Positions 1-8,385 of a stretch of 32,736 nt of DNA are shown here, piece after piece. The notes below the pieces were generated by a model. It did not search any database, was not told the origin of the DNA, and saw only the letters and a program-made list of their open reading frames with translations. Source of the DNA: Synergistaceae bacterium. Lineage in GTDB: Bacteria > Synergistota > Synergistia > Synergistales > Aminobacteriaceae. The DNA is taken from the NCBI GenBank assembly GCA_031272035.1, contig JAISUO010000006.1, forward strand, positions 1 to 32,736, given 5' to 3'. The position numbers and the translations under genes were made by a program. How positions within the stretch are numbered: position 1 is the first letter of the stretch; each line of letters opens with the position of its first letter.

Positions 1-102
1 GCTTACGGCGAAGGGTCACACTCCGCCAGCGAAAACATCGACATCGACCGGCTGCCCGAGAGAAGCGCCCTGATCGCTCTGGTTCTGGCCAACCTGAAGT
101 GA
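1..102 (+). CDS. Probable M20-family peptidase, C-terminal fragment
   Basis: The window opens inside a reading frame that ends at TGA 100-102 and gives 33 residues. The tail contains GEGSHSASENIDID followed by a helical stretch ending in ALVLANLK. A Ser/Gly-His-x-x-x-Glu-N turn followed by a last helix is how M20 peptidases and deacylases (metal-dependent exopeptidases) usually end, the turn carrying the final metal/substrate contact before the terminal helix. The fragment is too short to name the enzyme. A hairpin that could terminate it lies about 35 bases downstream. Confidence 0.5.
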   Translation, partial: AYGEGSHSASENIDIDRLPERSALIALVLANLK

Positions 103-137
103 CCGGGAGGGGAGCACGTTAATAATGTGAATACAAA

Positions 138-197
138 CAGGGGCAGAGGGTTTTCTCGTGTTTTTTCATGTGTTTTCTCTGTCCCTGTCCTTTTGTT
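138..197 (+). terminator. Possible terminator hairpin after the peptidase
   Basis: CAGGGGCAGAG (138-148) pairs with CTCTGTCCCTG (177-187): 11 pairs with one G-T wobble, a 28-base loop, then a pyrimidine-rich TCCTTTTGTTT tract. The large loop makes it weaker than a textbook terminator. Confidence 0.4.
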
Positions 198-662
198 TCC
201 GGGCTTGCCGGCGTCTTTAAGGTGTTGCCGTTTCCCCTGTCAAATGTCGCAGGCAGGCTCTCTGCACCGGTCCTCGGCTCTGTCCGACTGAATGATCCTC
301 ATGGTTCTCCTGAATAAAAGGTCCTGCTTTGGAGTCCTGCGCCAAAGTCTTTTGTACCATGGGAGACGAGTGGCACTCCCTATGATTTCCATAGCCTTCC
401 TCCTGTGTTAATTTTTTAAAAATCTTAATCCATCGCGGGCAAAGACGGCAGAGATTTTTGCTTAAGCCAAAACGGAAGAGTTAAGTATATAAAAATACGT
501 ATTAGCAGAATATTTAAAGTATATTTAACAATAAACTCCGTTTTCCAGAGAAAAAACGCTTCAAATGATGTGCTTCTTGTTCACTCCCCTGGCAGAGAGT
601 ATAATTTAAAATACAGGGGAAATACTGATTTCGGGATAAAAACGGTTCGAGGTAAAGTCTGT
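198..662. other. Intergenic region upstream of the kinase; no gene seen
   Basis: This stretch between the peptidase and the kinase becomes AT-rich from about 400 and holds repeated AAGTATAT-like words near 483-535. It probably carries the kinase promoter, but I could not settle on one -35/-10 pair. The kinase frame stays open from 570, but I see no good ribosome site there, so those codons are treated as leader. Confidence 0.4.
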
Positions 663-1778
663 ATGACGGATAAAATCGGGGACATTGAAGAACGTATCAG
701 CCGTTTTCTGCAGGATGGTCTCGACGAACTTTACCTGCTTCGGCAGGAAGAAACGGTCCAGCTTGACGATGTGCGAGAACGGGGCCGGCAGCTGACCGTT
801 GAGCTGAGGGAGCTTGCGGCTGCGCTGGATCAGGCCGCGAAGGACTACGAACGTTCCCGTGAAGAGCTGCGAGTGAGTTCCAGGGTGGGATTGGCCGAGG
901 AACAGGCCTCCTACGAGCGCGCTTCCGAATTCATGAAAATTCGGGGCTCTCTGGAGGAGCGTCACCGTCTTCTGAGCCTTCAGAGAAATGAACTGCAGCA
1001 GGAGGAGCGCCGTTTGGAACATCTCGTGAAACGGAGCGAGAAAACGGCCAATCGTCTTCGCATGGTCCTGAGTCTGTTCATCGCTCCCGAAGAGTTTGTG
1101 GAAACGGTGATGGAAACGCAGAACAGCGAGGCCCTTTCGGCCGCCTTTCATCTGGCGGAGCGGGAGGCTGTCACTTTTGCCCGGGAACTGCACGATGGTC
1201 CCTGTCAGACTTTTTCCGCCTTGGGACTGACTTTGGAGATGGGGCGGGAATATCTCCACAGAGGGGAAAGCTCCATGGCTCTGGAGGAAATCGACCGGGC
1301 GCTGGAACAGACCAAATCCGGACTCGACGAAATTCGGGCTCTGCTTTTCTGTTTGAGCCCCACGGGTATCCAGGAGGGATTCGAACTGCCTCTCCGGCGG
1401 CTGGCGGTTCAGGTGCGGCAGAACTGGGGCAGCGAACTCAGCTTCACTCTCAGCGGAAATATGGACGAACTGCCCGTCCACGTGCGAATCGGCGCCTTCA
1501 AAACCCTTCATCAGGCCGTGACCAACGCGGCAGGTCATGGGGCGACGGAGGTTAGGGTGAGCATCAACTACGCGAAACACAACCTGCGGGTCCGGATCAC
1601 GGACAACGGCAAAGGTTTCAACGTGGAACAGGAAAAAGAGGCGGCGAAGGAACGGGGGTCCTACGGTCTTGTCAACATGGAGGAGCGCATGAAAATGCTG
1701 GGGGGCAAGCTCTCCATTTCCAGCGTTCTCAACAAGGGCTCCAGCGTTTCCTTTTCCGTCCCCATCATCGCGGGATGA
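663..1778 (+). CDS. DegS/NarX-type cytoplasmic sensor histidine kinase (orphan)
   Basis: This 371-residue protein has no membrane segment. Residues about 20-135 are heptad-rich coiled coil. A HisKA_3 dimerisation/phosphoacceptor segment follows with RELHDGPCQ, whose His177 is the expected phosphorylation site. The HATPase_c domain (about 240-369) has the N-box region HQAVTNAAGHG (283-293), DNGKGF (314-319) and a GSYGLVNMEER lid. This architecture matches DegS-like kinases that sense cytoplasmic signals and phosphorylate LuxR/NarL-type regulators. The usual N-box Glu is Gln284 here. No response regulator is adjacent, so the partner is unknown. I chose ATG 663 because GAGGT lies ten bases upstream; the frame could begin at 570, but without an obvious ribosome site. 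Confidence 0.88.
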   Translation: MTDKIGDIEERISRFLQDGLDELYLLRQEETVQLDDVRERGRQLTVELRELAAALDQAAKDYERSREELRVSSRVGLAEEQASYERASEFMKIRGSLEERHRLLSLQRNELQQEERRLEHLVKRSEKTANRLRMVLSLFIAPEEFVETVMETQNSEALSAAFHLAEREAVTFARELHDGPCQTFSALGLTLEMGREYLHRGESSMALEEIDRALEQTKSGLDEIRALLFCLSPTGIQEGFELPLRRLAVQVRQNWGSELSFTLSGNMDELPVHVRIGAFKTLHQAVTNAAGHGATEVRVSINYAKHNLRVRITDNGKGFNVEQEKEAAKERGSYGLVNMEERMKMLGGKLSISSVLNKGSSVSFSVPIIAG

Positions 1779-1799
1779 AGTAAAAAAAGGATGAAGTGA

Positions 1800-1828
1800 A
1801 AAAAAGACCGGAGAAATCCCGGCCTTTT
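1800..1828 (-). terminator. Bidirectional terminator between the kinase and the feo operon
   Basis: Read on the minus strand, GGCCGG and CCGGTC form a stem with one G-T wobble around a seven-base loop, followed by seven T residues. On the plus strand the same stem has flanking A and T runs (A-C mismatch inside) and can end the kinase transcript. It lies about 30 bases past the Cys-rich mini-gene stop and 20 past the kinase stop. Confidence 0.75.
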
Positions 1829-1855
1829 TCGTGTGTTTACCCTGTCGGATTTACC

Positions 1856-1993
1856 TCAGTTTTTTCCCACGGAGCACTTTGTACAGTCGGAACATCCACA
1901 GGAACTGCTTTTACGTTTTCTAAATCCTCGCGTGAAGGTAAAAAGCACAACCATCGCAACCGGTATGATGACAATCAGATCCACCAGTTTCAT
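1856..1993 (-). CDS. FeoB-associated Cys-rich membrane protein
   Basis: A 45-codon reading frame starts at ATG 1991-1993 with a GGGGG ribosome site about nine bases upstream and ends at TGA 1856-1858. One hydrophobic helix (residues about 4-20) is followed by a basic stretch (RGFRKRK), then a Cys-rich tail containing CGCSDCTKC with five cysteines in eleven residues. That layout, a mini membrane protein just after feoB, matches the FeoB-associated Cys-rich family. Its role is unproven; the cysteines may bind iron or assist FeoB at the inner membrane. It is probably the last gene of feoA-feoB, 57 bases after feoB and followed by a terminator. Confidence 0.85.
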   Translation of the reverse strand: MKLVDLIVIIPVAMVVLFTFTRGFRKRKSSSCGCSDCTKCSVGKN

Positions 1994-2050
1994 AAAATCG
2001 CCCCCTTCGACAGAGAATGTCATGCCAATTTAAAATTAAATTAAATTAAA

Positions 2051-4132
2051 TCAATAGCCCAGCAGGGTTCCCACGCGGAAAATGAGGAACGAGACGACCC
2101 AGGCCATTCCAATCCAGAAAAGGATGGTGAACCACATCCAGCGCCGGCTTTTCATCTCTCCGGCAGCCGTGGCCACAGCCGCCATGCAGGGAACGGAGAG
2201 CAGGTTGAAAGCCATGAAGGAAAGAGCGACCAGGGGGGAGAACGTGGCCGCCAGGGTGGCGGACAGAGCGGTGGAGATCATTCCGCTTTCCGCGTCGCCA
2301 ATGTCCTCGGCCGCGTACAGAACTCCCATCGTGGAAACCACCATTTCCTTCGCGATGAGCCCCGTCAGTATGGCGACGACGGCCTTCCATCCGTCCGGTC
2401 CCTCAGCGAATCCCAGCGGGATGAAAAGCGGCTGGAGGAAGGTTCCCAGAAGGCCCAGAATGCTTTCGGTGCCGTGGGCTTCCACCATGTTGAGTGACGG
2501 GCTGAAGTTCGACAGGAACCAGATGACGACTGTGGCTCCCGCGATGATCGTCGAGGCTCGAATCAGAAAACTCCTCAGCTTGTTCCAAAGCTCGTGGGCC
2601 ACGTTGGTCGCCCGGGGCATGTGGTAGTCCGGGAGTTCCATAATAAAGGGGACGGAGTCCTTCCGGAAAATGAAGGTTCTGAGCAGAATCCCCGCCGCGA
2701 TGGCCGTGAGGATGCCGATGAAATAGACGCCGAAGATCATGATGTCTCCGTGCTGAGGAAAGAGCACGGTGGCGAACATGGCCCAGATCGGAGCTTTGGC
2801 CCCGCAGGAGAAGCAGGGCATCAGCATGATGGTGATGCGGCGGTCTCTCTCGTCCTCCAGGGTGCGGGTGGCCATCATGGCCGGTACCGAGCAGCCGAAG
2901 CCCATCAGCATGGGCAGGAAGGATTTCCCGGAAAGCCCGAAACAGCGCAGAATGCGGTCCATCAAAAACGCCGCCCGGGCCATATAGCCTGAATCTTCCA
3001 GTATCGAGAGAAAGAGGAACAGCATCATAATTTGCGGAAGGAAACTCAGGACGGCCCCCACTCCGGCAAAAAGCCCGTCGATGGCCATGCTGCGCGCCCA
3101 GTCCGACACGCTGAGGTTCAGGAGAAGCTGTTCCACAAGTCCGGTGATCCAGTCCATCAGCGTGCCCGTCAGTTCCTGAAGCCACACCCCCGGAGAGGGG
3201 ATGCCGGTTCCGAAAAGGTTGTCGCTGAAAATCATGTGAAACACGAAAAACATGACGGCCAGAAAAATCGGAATCCCCAGCAGTTTGTGGGTGAGGAACC
3301 GGTCGATGCTGGTGGAGAGGGTGTGCCCGCCCGGCTGACGGACGCGGAGCATCGCCCGGCGGTAGTGTCCCGTGATGTGGCGATAACGCAGGTCGGCTAT
3401 GGCGGCCTCGAAATCCCGTTCCATATTGGCGGGGAGATCGATGGTCGTCCTCATTTCGTCGATGCGGTCCACCAGGTCGGCGGCGTAGCGTTCCCGAAAC
3501 TCCGTTTTTTCCAGAGAATCCCCCTCGATGAGTTTGATGGCGTGAAACAGGGAGTGGGGGATTTTGCGTTCGTCGAGCAGGTTCACCACCTTGTGGATGG
3601 GCGCGGCCAGAGGAGAGGATTCCAGTACGGAACGGCCTCTGCGGGGCGTCGCCGCGGCTTCCAGTCCCCGCCGCATCAGCTCCTTCAGCCCGCTGGCGTC
3701 CAGCGCGCTGATGGGGACCACCGGCAGCCCCAACTCCTGCTCCAGGATGTCCACGTCGATGGCGAGCCCCTCCTTTTCGATGACGTCCATCATGTTGAGG
3801 GCCACGACGATGGGCCGGTCGGTCTCCATGAGCTGGGTCGTCAGGTAGAGGTTGCGCTCCAGGTTGGTGGCGTCGACGATATTGATGACGAGGTCGGGGT
3901 TCTGCTCGACGATGTAGTCCCGGGCGACGATTTCCTCCGGAGAGTAGGGCGACAGCGAATAGATGCCGGGAAGGTCGACGACGGTCACAGGGCCCGAGGG
4001 GCTTCTGTAAAGGCCTTCCTTGCGGTCCACGGTTACGCCGGGCCAGTTGCCCACATGAGCGGAGCTTCCCGTGAGGTTGTTGAAAAGAGTCGTTTTTCCG
4101 GAGTTGGGATTGCCGGCGAGAGCGAACTTCAT
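2051..4132 (-). CDS. feoB: Ferrous iron transporter B
   Basis: The 693-residue protein is an inner-membrane Fe(II) importer with an N-terminal GTPase domain. GTP-binding motifs are clear: GNPNSGKT (7-14), DLPG (53-56), NMMD (113-116) and SALDASG near 142-148. A helical GDI-like region (about 170-275) follows, then roughly ten hydrophobic segments with the FeoB Gate motifs, including [15 protein letters not shown] and [16 protein letters not shown]. Length is normal for the family. Its ATG overlaps the feoA stop (ATGA), indicating translational coupling. The promoter before feoA and the neighbouring DtxR-type regulator imply iron-controlled expression. Confidence 0.97.
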   Translation of the reverse strand: MKFALAGNPNSGKTTLFNNLTGSSAHVGNWPGVTVDRKEGLYRSPSGPVTVVDLPGIYSLSPYSPEEIVARDYIVEQNPDLVINIVDATNLERNLYLTTQLMETDRPIVVALNMMDVIEKEGLAIDVDILEQELGLPVVPISALDASGLKELMRRGLEAAATPRRGRSVLESSPLAAPIHKVVNLLDERKIPHSLFHAIKLIEGDSLEKTEFRERYAADLVDRIDEMRTTIDLPANMERDFEAAIADLRYRHITGHYRRAMLRVRQPGGHTLSTSIDRFLTHKLLGIPIFLAVMFFVFHMIFSDNLFGTGIPSPGVWLQELTGTLMDWITGLVEQLLLNLSVSDWARSMAIDGLFAGVGAVLSFLPQIMMLFLFLSILEDSGYMARAAFLMDRILRCFGLSGKSFLPMLMGFGCSVPAMMATRTLEDERDRRITIMLMPCFSCGAKAPIWAMFATVLFPQHGDIMIFGVYFIGILTAIAAGILLRTFIFRKDSVPFIMELPDYHMPRATNVAHELWNKLRSFLIRASTIIAGATVVIWFLSNFSPSLNMVEAHGTESILGLLGTFLQPLFIPLGFAEGPDGWKAVVAILTGLIAKEMVVSTMGVLYAAEDIGDAESGMISTALSATLAATFSPLVALSFMAFNLLSVPCMAAVATAAGEMKSRRWMWFTILFWIGMAWVVSFLIFRVGTLLGY

Positions 4133-4431
4133 CTGGAGCGGCCTCCCTCGTCTTCTCCGGCGTCGAGCTTCATATCGACATCCCCGTCGACTTTCATGGC
4201 GATGGTTTGAGCTTCCGCTCTGCGAATTGAAAGCTGATACCCCCTGATCGTTATTTCAAGCGGGTCTCCGAGAGGCGCCGTCTTGCGGAGAATGATATCA
4301 GCTCCCGGGGTGATCCCCATGTCGAAAAGACGTCTTTTAACGGGGCCCGTAGCGGTGATTGAAACAACTTTACCTGATTCTCCCGGGACGAAATCTCTCA
4401 GGGGTTTCGTCCCGCTGGTGGCTGCTGACAT
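4129..4431 (-). CDS. feoA: Ferrous iron transport protein A
   Basis: This 100-residue cytoplasmic protein has an SH3-like FeoA domain (about 10-80), recognised by [19 protein letters not shown] and [21 protein letters not shown]. FeoA proteins associate with FeoB and modulate Fe(II) uptake. I prefer ATG 4431 because AGGTG lies nine bases upstream. A GTG at 4443 would add four residues but lacks a ribosome site. The C-terminus has an acidic extension ([17 protein letters not shown]) beyond the usual domain. It is the first gene of the feo operon, with a strong promoter and a dyad immediately upstream. Confidence 0.93.
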   Translation of the reverse strand: MSAATSGTKPLRDFVPGESGKVVSITATGPVKRRLFDMGITPGADIILRKTAPLGDPLEITIRGYQLSIRRAEAQTIAMKVDGDVDMKLDAGEDEGGRSR

Positions 4432-4462
4432 AATCCGTTTCACCTTTTATCGTTATAAATTT

Positions 4463-4508
4463 TGTTCCACTGGTCGAACATATTATATAGGACACCGCTT
4501 GCTGTCAA
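4463..4508 (-). promoter_or_regulatory. feoA promoter with an overlapping dyad operator
   Basis: On the minus strand TTGACA (4503-4508) and TATAAT (4482-4487) are separated by 15 bases; a TAATAT two bases further gives 17. Immediately downstream, where transcription should begin, lies TGTTC-N8-GAACA (4463-4480). A repressor bound there would block initiation. It shares TGGTCRAAC with a dyad upstream of the neighbouring DtxR-type gene, suggesting that protein as the regulator. Confidence 0.65.
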
Positions 4509-4612
4509 TAAGCTGTTGATCCACAAAATAATCGAGATTCTACAGAAAAATGTTTTTTAAGGCCGACGATCCTCCCCGGACAGACGCAGGGGCAAAAGCA
4601 GGATGAAACGCC

Positions 4613-5278
4613 TCAGGCCACGGAACGGAGCCAGACGGTAGCGGCTTCGTAGAGCGGCATTTCGCAGGTGTGCCCCTCAAGGGAAATCGTGATGAAGTTT
4701 TCGGAGGCCTCCAGACACGTGACGCTGGCCCCGGTTATGAACCCCAGATCCTGCAGTTTTCTGCGCAGTCCGTCGTCGGCGGAAAGACGCGTGACAGAAC
4801 CCTTCTGGCCGCTTTCGACCAGGGAGAGAGGGATGAAAAGATCGACGCGGTTTTCCATGGAGGCGAACAGCTCATCCACCCAGGGCGCCCGCTCGGCCCG
4901 GGCCCGGCGGAAAAACTCCAGCATGGCAAAGAGGCGCGCATCCGTGACGGGGTCCATATAATGTTCCATGTTGCACGCCATTTCCGACGACCGGTCCCTG
5001 TCCACGCCCAAAAGTTCGTGAAAAAAGGCGCGCAGTCCCTCGTGGCGGCGATAGACCAAAAGCCCGTTTTTCCGCCCCTCCCTGGTGAGATGAAGGGCTC
5101 CGTAACGCTCGTGCTTCAGCGTCCCTGCGTTGACCAGTTTCTGAACAGTGGCCGTTACCGTCCCCTTGGTGATGCCCAGGCGTTCGGCCAGTTCCGTGAC
5201 CGTGATTTCGCGGCCGGTACATTCCAAAAGGAAAATCTCTTCAAGATAATCTTCTGTGCGAGCCGTTATTTTTTTCAC
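4613..5278 (-). CDS. DtxR/MntR-family metal-dependent regulator with C-terminal FeoA domain
   Basis: The 221-residue protein has a winged helix (about 1-65, with TVTELAERLGITKGTVTATV), a helical dimerisation/metal domain (about 66-140) and a FeoA/SH3-like domain (about 150-220). Metal-site residues His79, Cys102, Glu105 and His106 sit at the positions of DtxR ligands. Cys102 favours an iron-type (DtxR/IdeR) over a manganese-type (MntR, Glu) site, while Asp10 is MntR-like. It would bind Fe(II) and repress iron-uptake genes such as feoAB just downstream. The start is GTG 5278 with GGGAG nine bases upstream. Confidence 0.9.
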   Translation of the reverse strand: MKKITARTEDYLEEIFLLECTGREITVTELAERLGITKGTVTATVQKLVNAGTLKHERYGALHLTREGRKNGLLVYRRHEGLRAFFHELLGVDRDRSSEMACNMEHYMDPVTDARLFAMLEFFRRARAERAPWVDELFASMENRVDLFIPLSLVESGQKGSVTRLSADDGLRRKLQDLGFITGASVTCLEASENFITISLEGHTCEMPLYEAATVWLRSVA

Positions 5279-5319
5279 TGAACATTTCTCCCAAATTCAT
5301 ATAAAGAGCGCCTGTATCA

Positions 5320-5331
5320 GTTTGACCAAAC
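5320..5331. promoter_or_regulatory. Candidate operator upstream of the DtxR-type gene
   Basis: GTTTGACCAAAC has perfect five-base inverted arms around two bases. It sits about 40 bases before the regulator start and shares TGGTCRAAC with the feoA dyad, consistent with autoregulation. It could also affect the divergent MATE gene. Confidence 0.45.
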
Positions 5332-5548
5332 AAACCTCTTCTGAAAACGGTACATTACCAATACTCTTTGTATCCTAACGGCTTGCGTGTTCTCTGTCAA
5401 GGAATTCAGACGACTTAATATTCGCGGAGATTATGTAAATAATTCTGCCGTGCCGGATTGTCCCCTGTGTGGCATAATATTTCACAATCGGGTTATTTGC
5501 GGCGGGAAACAATTTTGTCGAGGAAAGAACAGCGGAGCGAAAAATTTC

Positions 5549-6955
5549 GTGACTTCAATAAAGTGTACCTTTTCAACGTGCCTCAGGATTTTCAGAAGGG
5601 TTCTCTCGAAACCCCGCAATCTCGGCGTGGGGTCGGTGAGGCTGATTTTGCTGCAAATGTCGTTGCCCGCCATCGGCATGATGTTTTTCAACGCGCTGTT
5701 CTTTCTGGTGGACACGATTTTCGTCTCCTGGCTGGGGGAGCTGGCCACCGCGGCCGTGTCCCTGACCTTTCCGACGATCATCGTTTTGAACGCCCTGATC
5801 GAGGGGGTCGCGGGAGGGATCACCGCTCTGGCGGGGCAGAGCCTGGGACGGGGGGAGACCGCCAGGGCGCGGCGGGTAGCTTTGTCCGGCCTGTCTCTGG
5901 GGTACGTTCTTTCCCTCATGATGCTGCCCATGCTTTTTCCCGGAGTCTCCGCCGCTGTGTTCGAGCGGCTGGGGGCGGCGGGGAACCCACAGGTCCTCGA
6001 AATGTGTTACGCCTACAACCTGTGGCTGCCTCTCATGGCTCCCATCATCACTTATATCACCGTCGCCAACTGTATTTTTCGTCTGCAGGGGGACACGGTG
6101 ACGCCTTTGATCTGTATGGGGATTGCCAACCTGGTCAACGGGATTCTCGATCCGGTCTTCATCTTCACCTTCGGATGGGGCATCGGCGGAGCGGCGGCGG
6201 CGACGTTCGTGGGGCGCGCCTTCGCCCTGCTCTACGTCCACCGCAAAATGTCCCGGGACGTGAATCCTTCCCTGTCTCTGCCCCTGCTGCCGCCTTTGAG
6301 ACCCGGCCTTCTCCGCTACTGGCGTCCAACGATCGCCATCGGCTTTCCCGTCGCCCTTTCCTTCGGCAGCGCGGCTTTTGGTTTCGGCGCTGTAAACCGA
6401 ATCCTGGCGTCTTTCGGACATTACGCGGTGGCGGCCTGGATGCTGAGTATTCGCATTGAAGATTTTTACTTTACCATCGCGATGGGCGTTGGCTCGGCCC
6501 TGACCCCGTTTCTGGCCTTCAACTATGGACGGCGCGATTTCGGGCGCATGAAGGAGGGGCTGAAAGCGGCCCTGTGGATTGCGGGCGTCCTCATGGTGAC
6601 GGCAGGAGCCTTTCTTTTCATCTTTCCTCGGTCGTTTTTCGGACTTTTTCGGCCCTCGGTTCGAGTTATGGATTTGGCGGTCCGGTCTCTCCGCGTCAGC
6701 CTGATGGCTTTTCCCGCCGTTATTCTGCAGATCATGCTGAACGCGTCCTTCGTGGCCACGGGGTATTCCTTTCTGGGAACGGCGGTGCAGCTCATGCGCT
6801 CAGTGGTGGGGCGCATCCCCACGGCGTACTTCTTCGCCTGGTGGCTGGGTGAACAGGGAGTCTGGTGGTTTCAGCCCATATCCTGGGCCCTTGGAACCTG
6901 CGTCGCTCTGGCCTGTTTCGTATACCTGAAGAAAAAAATACGCTTCGACGGTTAA
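5549..6955 (+). CDS. MATE-family efflux transporter
   Basis: The protein is about 468 residues with around twelve hydrophobic helices. The start of the fold is typical: LLQMSLPAIGMMFFNALFFL followed by VDTIFVSWLGELATAAVSL, and later a repeat-like second half beginning near PTIAIGFPVALSFGSAA. MATE proteins export drugs or metabolites using Na+ or H+ gradients. The frame is open from GTG 5387, but the first 50 codons look non-coding and Cys-rich. GTG 5549 has GGAG eleven bases upstream and gives a family-typical length, so I chose it; other starts remain possible. No regulator or partner is adjacent except the divergent DtxR-type gene. Confidence 0.88.
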   Translation: MTSIKCTFSTCLRIFRRVLSKPRNLGVGSVRLILLQMSLPAIGMMFFNALFFLVDTIFVSWLGELATAAVSLTFPTIIVLNALIEGVAGGITALAGQSLGRGETARARRVALSGLSLGYVLSLMMLPMLFPGVSAAVFERLGAAGNPQVLEMCYAYNLWLPLMAPIITYITVANCIFRLQGDTVTPLICMGIANLVNGILDPVFIFTFGWGIGGAAAATFVGRAFALLYVHRKMSRDVNPSLSLPLLPPLRPGLLRYWRPTIAIGFPVALSFGSAAFGFGAVNRILASFGHYAVAAWMLSIRIEDFYFTIAMGVGSALTPFLAFNYGRRDFGRMKEGLKAALWIAGVLMVTAGAFLFIFPRSFFGLFRPSVRVMDLAVRSLRVSLMAFPAVILQIMLNASFVATGYSFLGTAVQLMRSVVGRIPTAYFFAWWLGEQGVWWFQPISWALGTCVALACFVYLKKKIRFDG

Positions 6956-7045
6956 TACTCAATCAAATGTGCGTTAAAAGCTCCGGAGGATTACGTAATC
7001 ACGCACCAAAATTGAAATCAGAACAGGGGATTCTTTCGGTCGGGG

Positions 7046-8080
7046 TCAGGCCGCGATATCGAGGTGTTCGTCTTCCTTTTTTCCGGTGTTCGGCTCGAAC
7101 CCCCGTCCCAGCGCCCACATGCCGTTTTTTGAAGCGGCGCGGGAATAGGCTTCTCTGGCTTCGTCGGGCTCTGTGGTTTGGGAGGTGTTTTGCGGCTCTT
7201 CGCCGGAGCGGATTTGCTCGAAGCGCATACCGGCCTGTACGGAGGACGCTCCCGTTTTCAGCCCGCCTGCCTGGGAGTCTTTCTCGTTCCCGCCCTGCGC
7301 CTGCGCGTCGGAACTTCTCTCCGCGGCCATCTGCTGACGGGCCTGAGCCGCCGCCGCCGAAGCCTGCGCCGCAACGCGCATGTCCTGCCCGGAGGGGTCA
7401 GCCGGCGCCAGTGCCGCCCGGGCCACCTGCTCCATGTTGCGCGCCGTCTCTTCGGGAGTGCCGCCCCCCGGGACGCTGATCGGCACTTCTCCGCCCGTGA
7501 TGTATTTCTTTCCGTCAGGGCCCTGGGAGTAAGAGTAGCTTGCGGGTCCCGCGAAACGCCCTCCTGCCGCTCGATGGGCGGCCTCGTGGGCGATCACTTC
7601 CCGTTCCGTCTGTTTCATTTTGCTGACGATTGCGTCTTCCCGGGCCTCGTTCTCCGTTTCTTCTGTATCTTTCGTGGCTTTTGTGTCTTTCAGGGAAGTC
7701 TTACCGGCGGATTCGGCGTCTTCTTCCGTTTTTTGGGACGCCTTTTCCGGGTCGTTCGGGTTGTTCTTCGCCTGGAGGGGCGAGACGGGTTTTATGGATT
7801 CGTATTTCACGCCTCCGGGGATACTGTCGATGGTTTCTTCGTCTCCCGAGACCACCACCTCCGCTCCCGTGATGTAACGCCGTCCGTCCGGACCTACCGT
7901 GTAGTGATAGGTGGTGGATACGGGATTCGCGGCAGTCGTCAGCGCCCGTTCTTCCGCCAGGACCTGTTGCTCCTGCACGGCCAGCGCCGCGGACTGCGCC
8001 GCAGACGCCGACGTTTCTTCGGGCCGCGTCTGTCTTGCCGGCTGCAAATAGCCCTGTGAAAGCATTGAAGTAACGTTCAC
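7046..8080 (-). CDS. SprA-related putative metalloprotease
   Basis: This 344-residue protein has HEAAH (165-169) in TEREVIAHEAAHRAAGG, a zincin-like HExxH motif, followed by YSYSQGPDGKKYITGGEV (182-199) and an Ala/Gln-rich helix with DPSGQDMRVAAQA. This set matches the SprA-related family, whose protease activity is predicted rather than proven. An extra copy of the Y-x-Y-x-x-GPDG-x-x-YITG-x-EV module lies at 58-76 without its own HExxH. The middle (100-160) is acidic, Lys/Glu-rich and probably disordered. No signal peptide is seen. The start is GTG 8080 with GGAG eight bases upstream. Confidence 0.82.
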   Translation of the reverse strand: MNVTSMLSQGYLQPARQTRPEETSASAAQSAALAVQEQQVLAEERALTTAANPVSTTYHYTVGPDGRRYITGAEVVVSGDEETIDSIPGGVKYESIKPVSPLQAKNNPNDPEKASQKTEEDAESAGKTSLKDTKATKDTEETENEAREDAIVSKMKQTEREVIAHEAAHRAAGGRFAGPASYSYSQGPDGKKYITGGEVPISVPGGGTPEETARNMEQVARAALAPADPSGQDMRVAAQASAAAAQARQQMAAERSSDAQAQGGNEKDSQAGGLKTGASSVQAGMRFEQIRSGEEPQNTSQTTEPDEAREAYSRAASKNGMWALGRGFEPNTGKKEDEHLDIAA

Positions 8081-8385
8081 TTCAGACTCTCCTTTCCTCC
8101 CGAATTTTTCCGATTTCTCCGGTTTTTTGTTTCGGACCCGTCTGTCTGTTTCGGACCCGCTGTAATTCTTTATGCTGTTATTTTACGACATTACGAGAAA
8201 AAATCCAATGCCTGAAAATTTTACCGGCTTTTTACTGAGCCTCTGGTCCGCTCTTCGCGGCAGTGACACGCGGCGGGGGGTTGTTTGACGTCCGTGACGG
8301 TGAAAGTTATAATCGCCCTGCAGTTTGCGGTGTACATTATTAAAGTGAAGCGATTTGAAGTGAAGCAATTTTTTGAAATAAAAAA
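8081..8385. other. Divergent intergenic region; no gene seen
   Basis: This region separates the SprA-like gene from the hydrolase and should contain promoters for both. A direct repeat AAGTGAAGC(G/A)ATTT occurs twice between about 8342 and 8373, just before the hydrolase. The hydrolase has no clear Shine-Dalgarno sequence. I see no RNA gene or mobile-element signature. Confidence 0.4.

Noticed and set aside
3032-4210. Open frame opposite feoB and feoA
   Set aside because: It is a mirror of well-supported genes and its translation is His/Val/Gln-rich with no fold signature.
5387-5548. N-terminal extension of the MATE transporter
   Set aside because: It adds Cys-rich, non-membrane residues absent from MATE proteins and has no ribosome site; the GTG at 5549 fits better.
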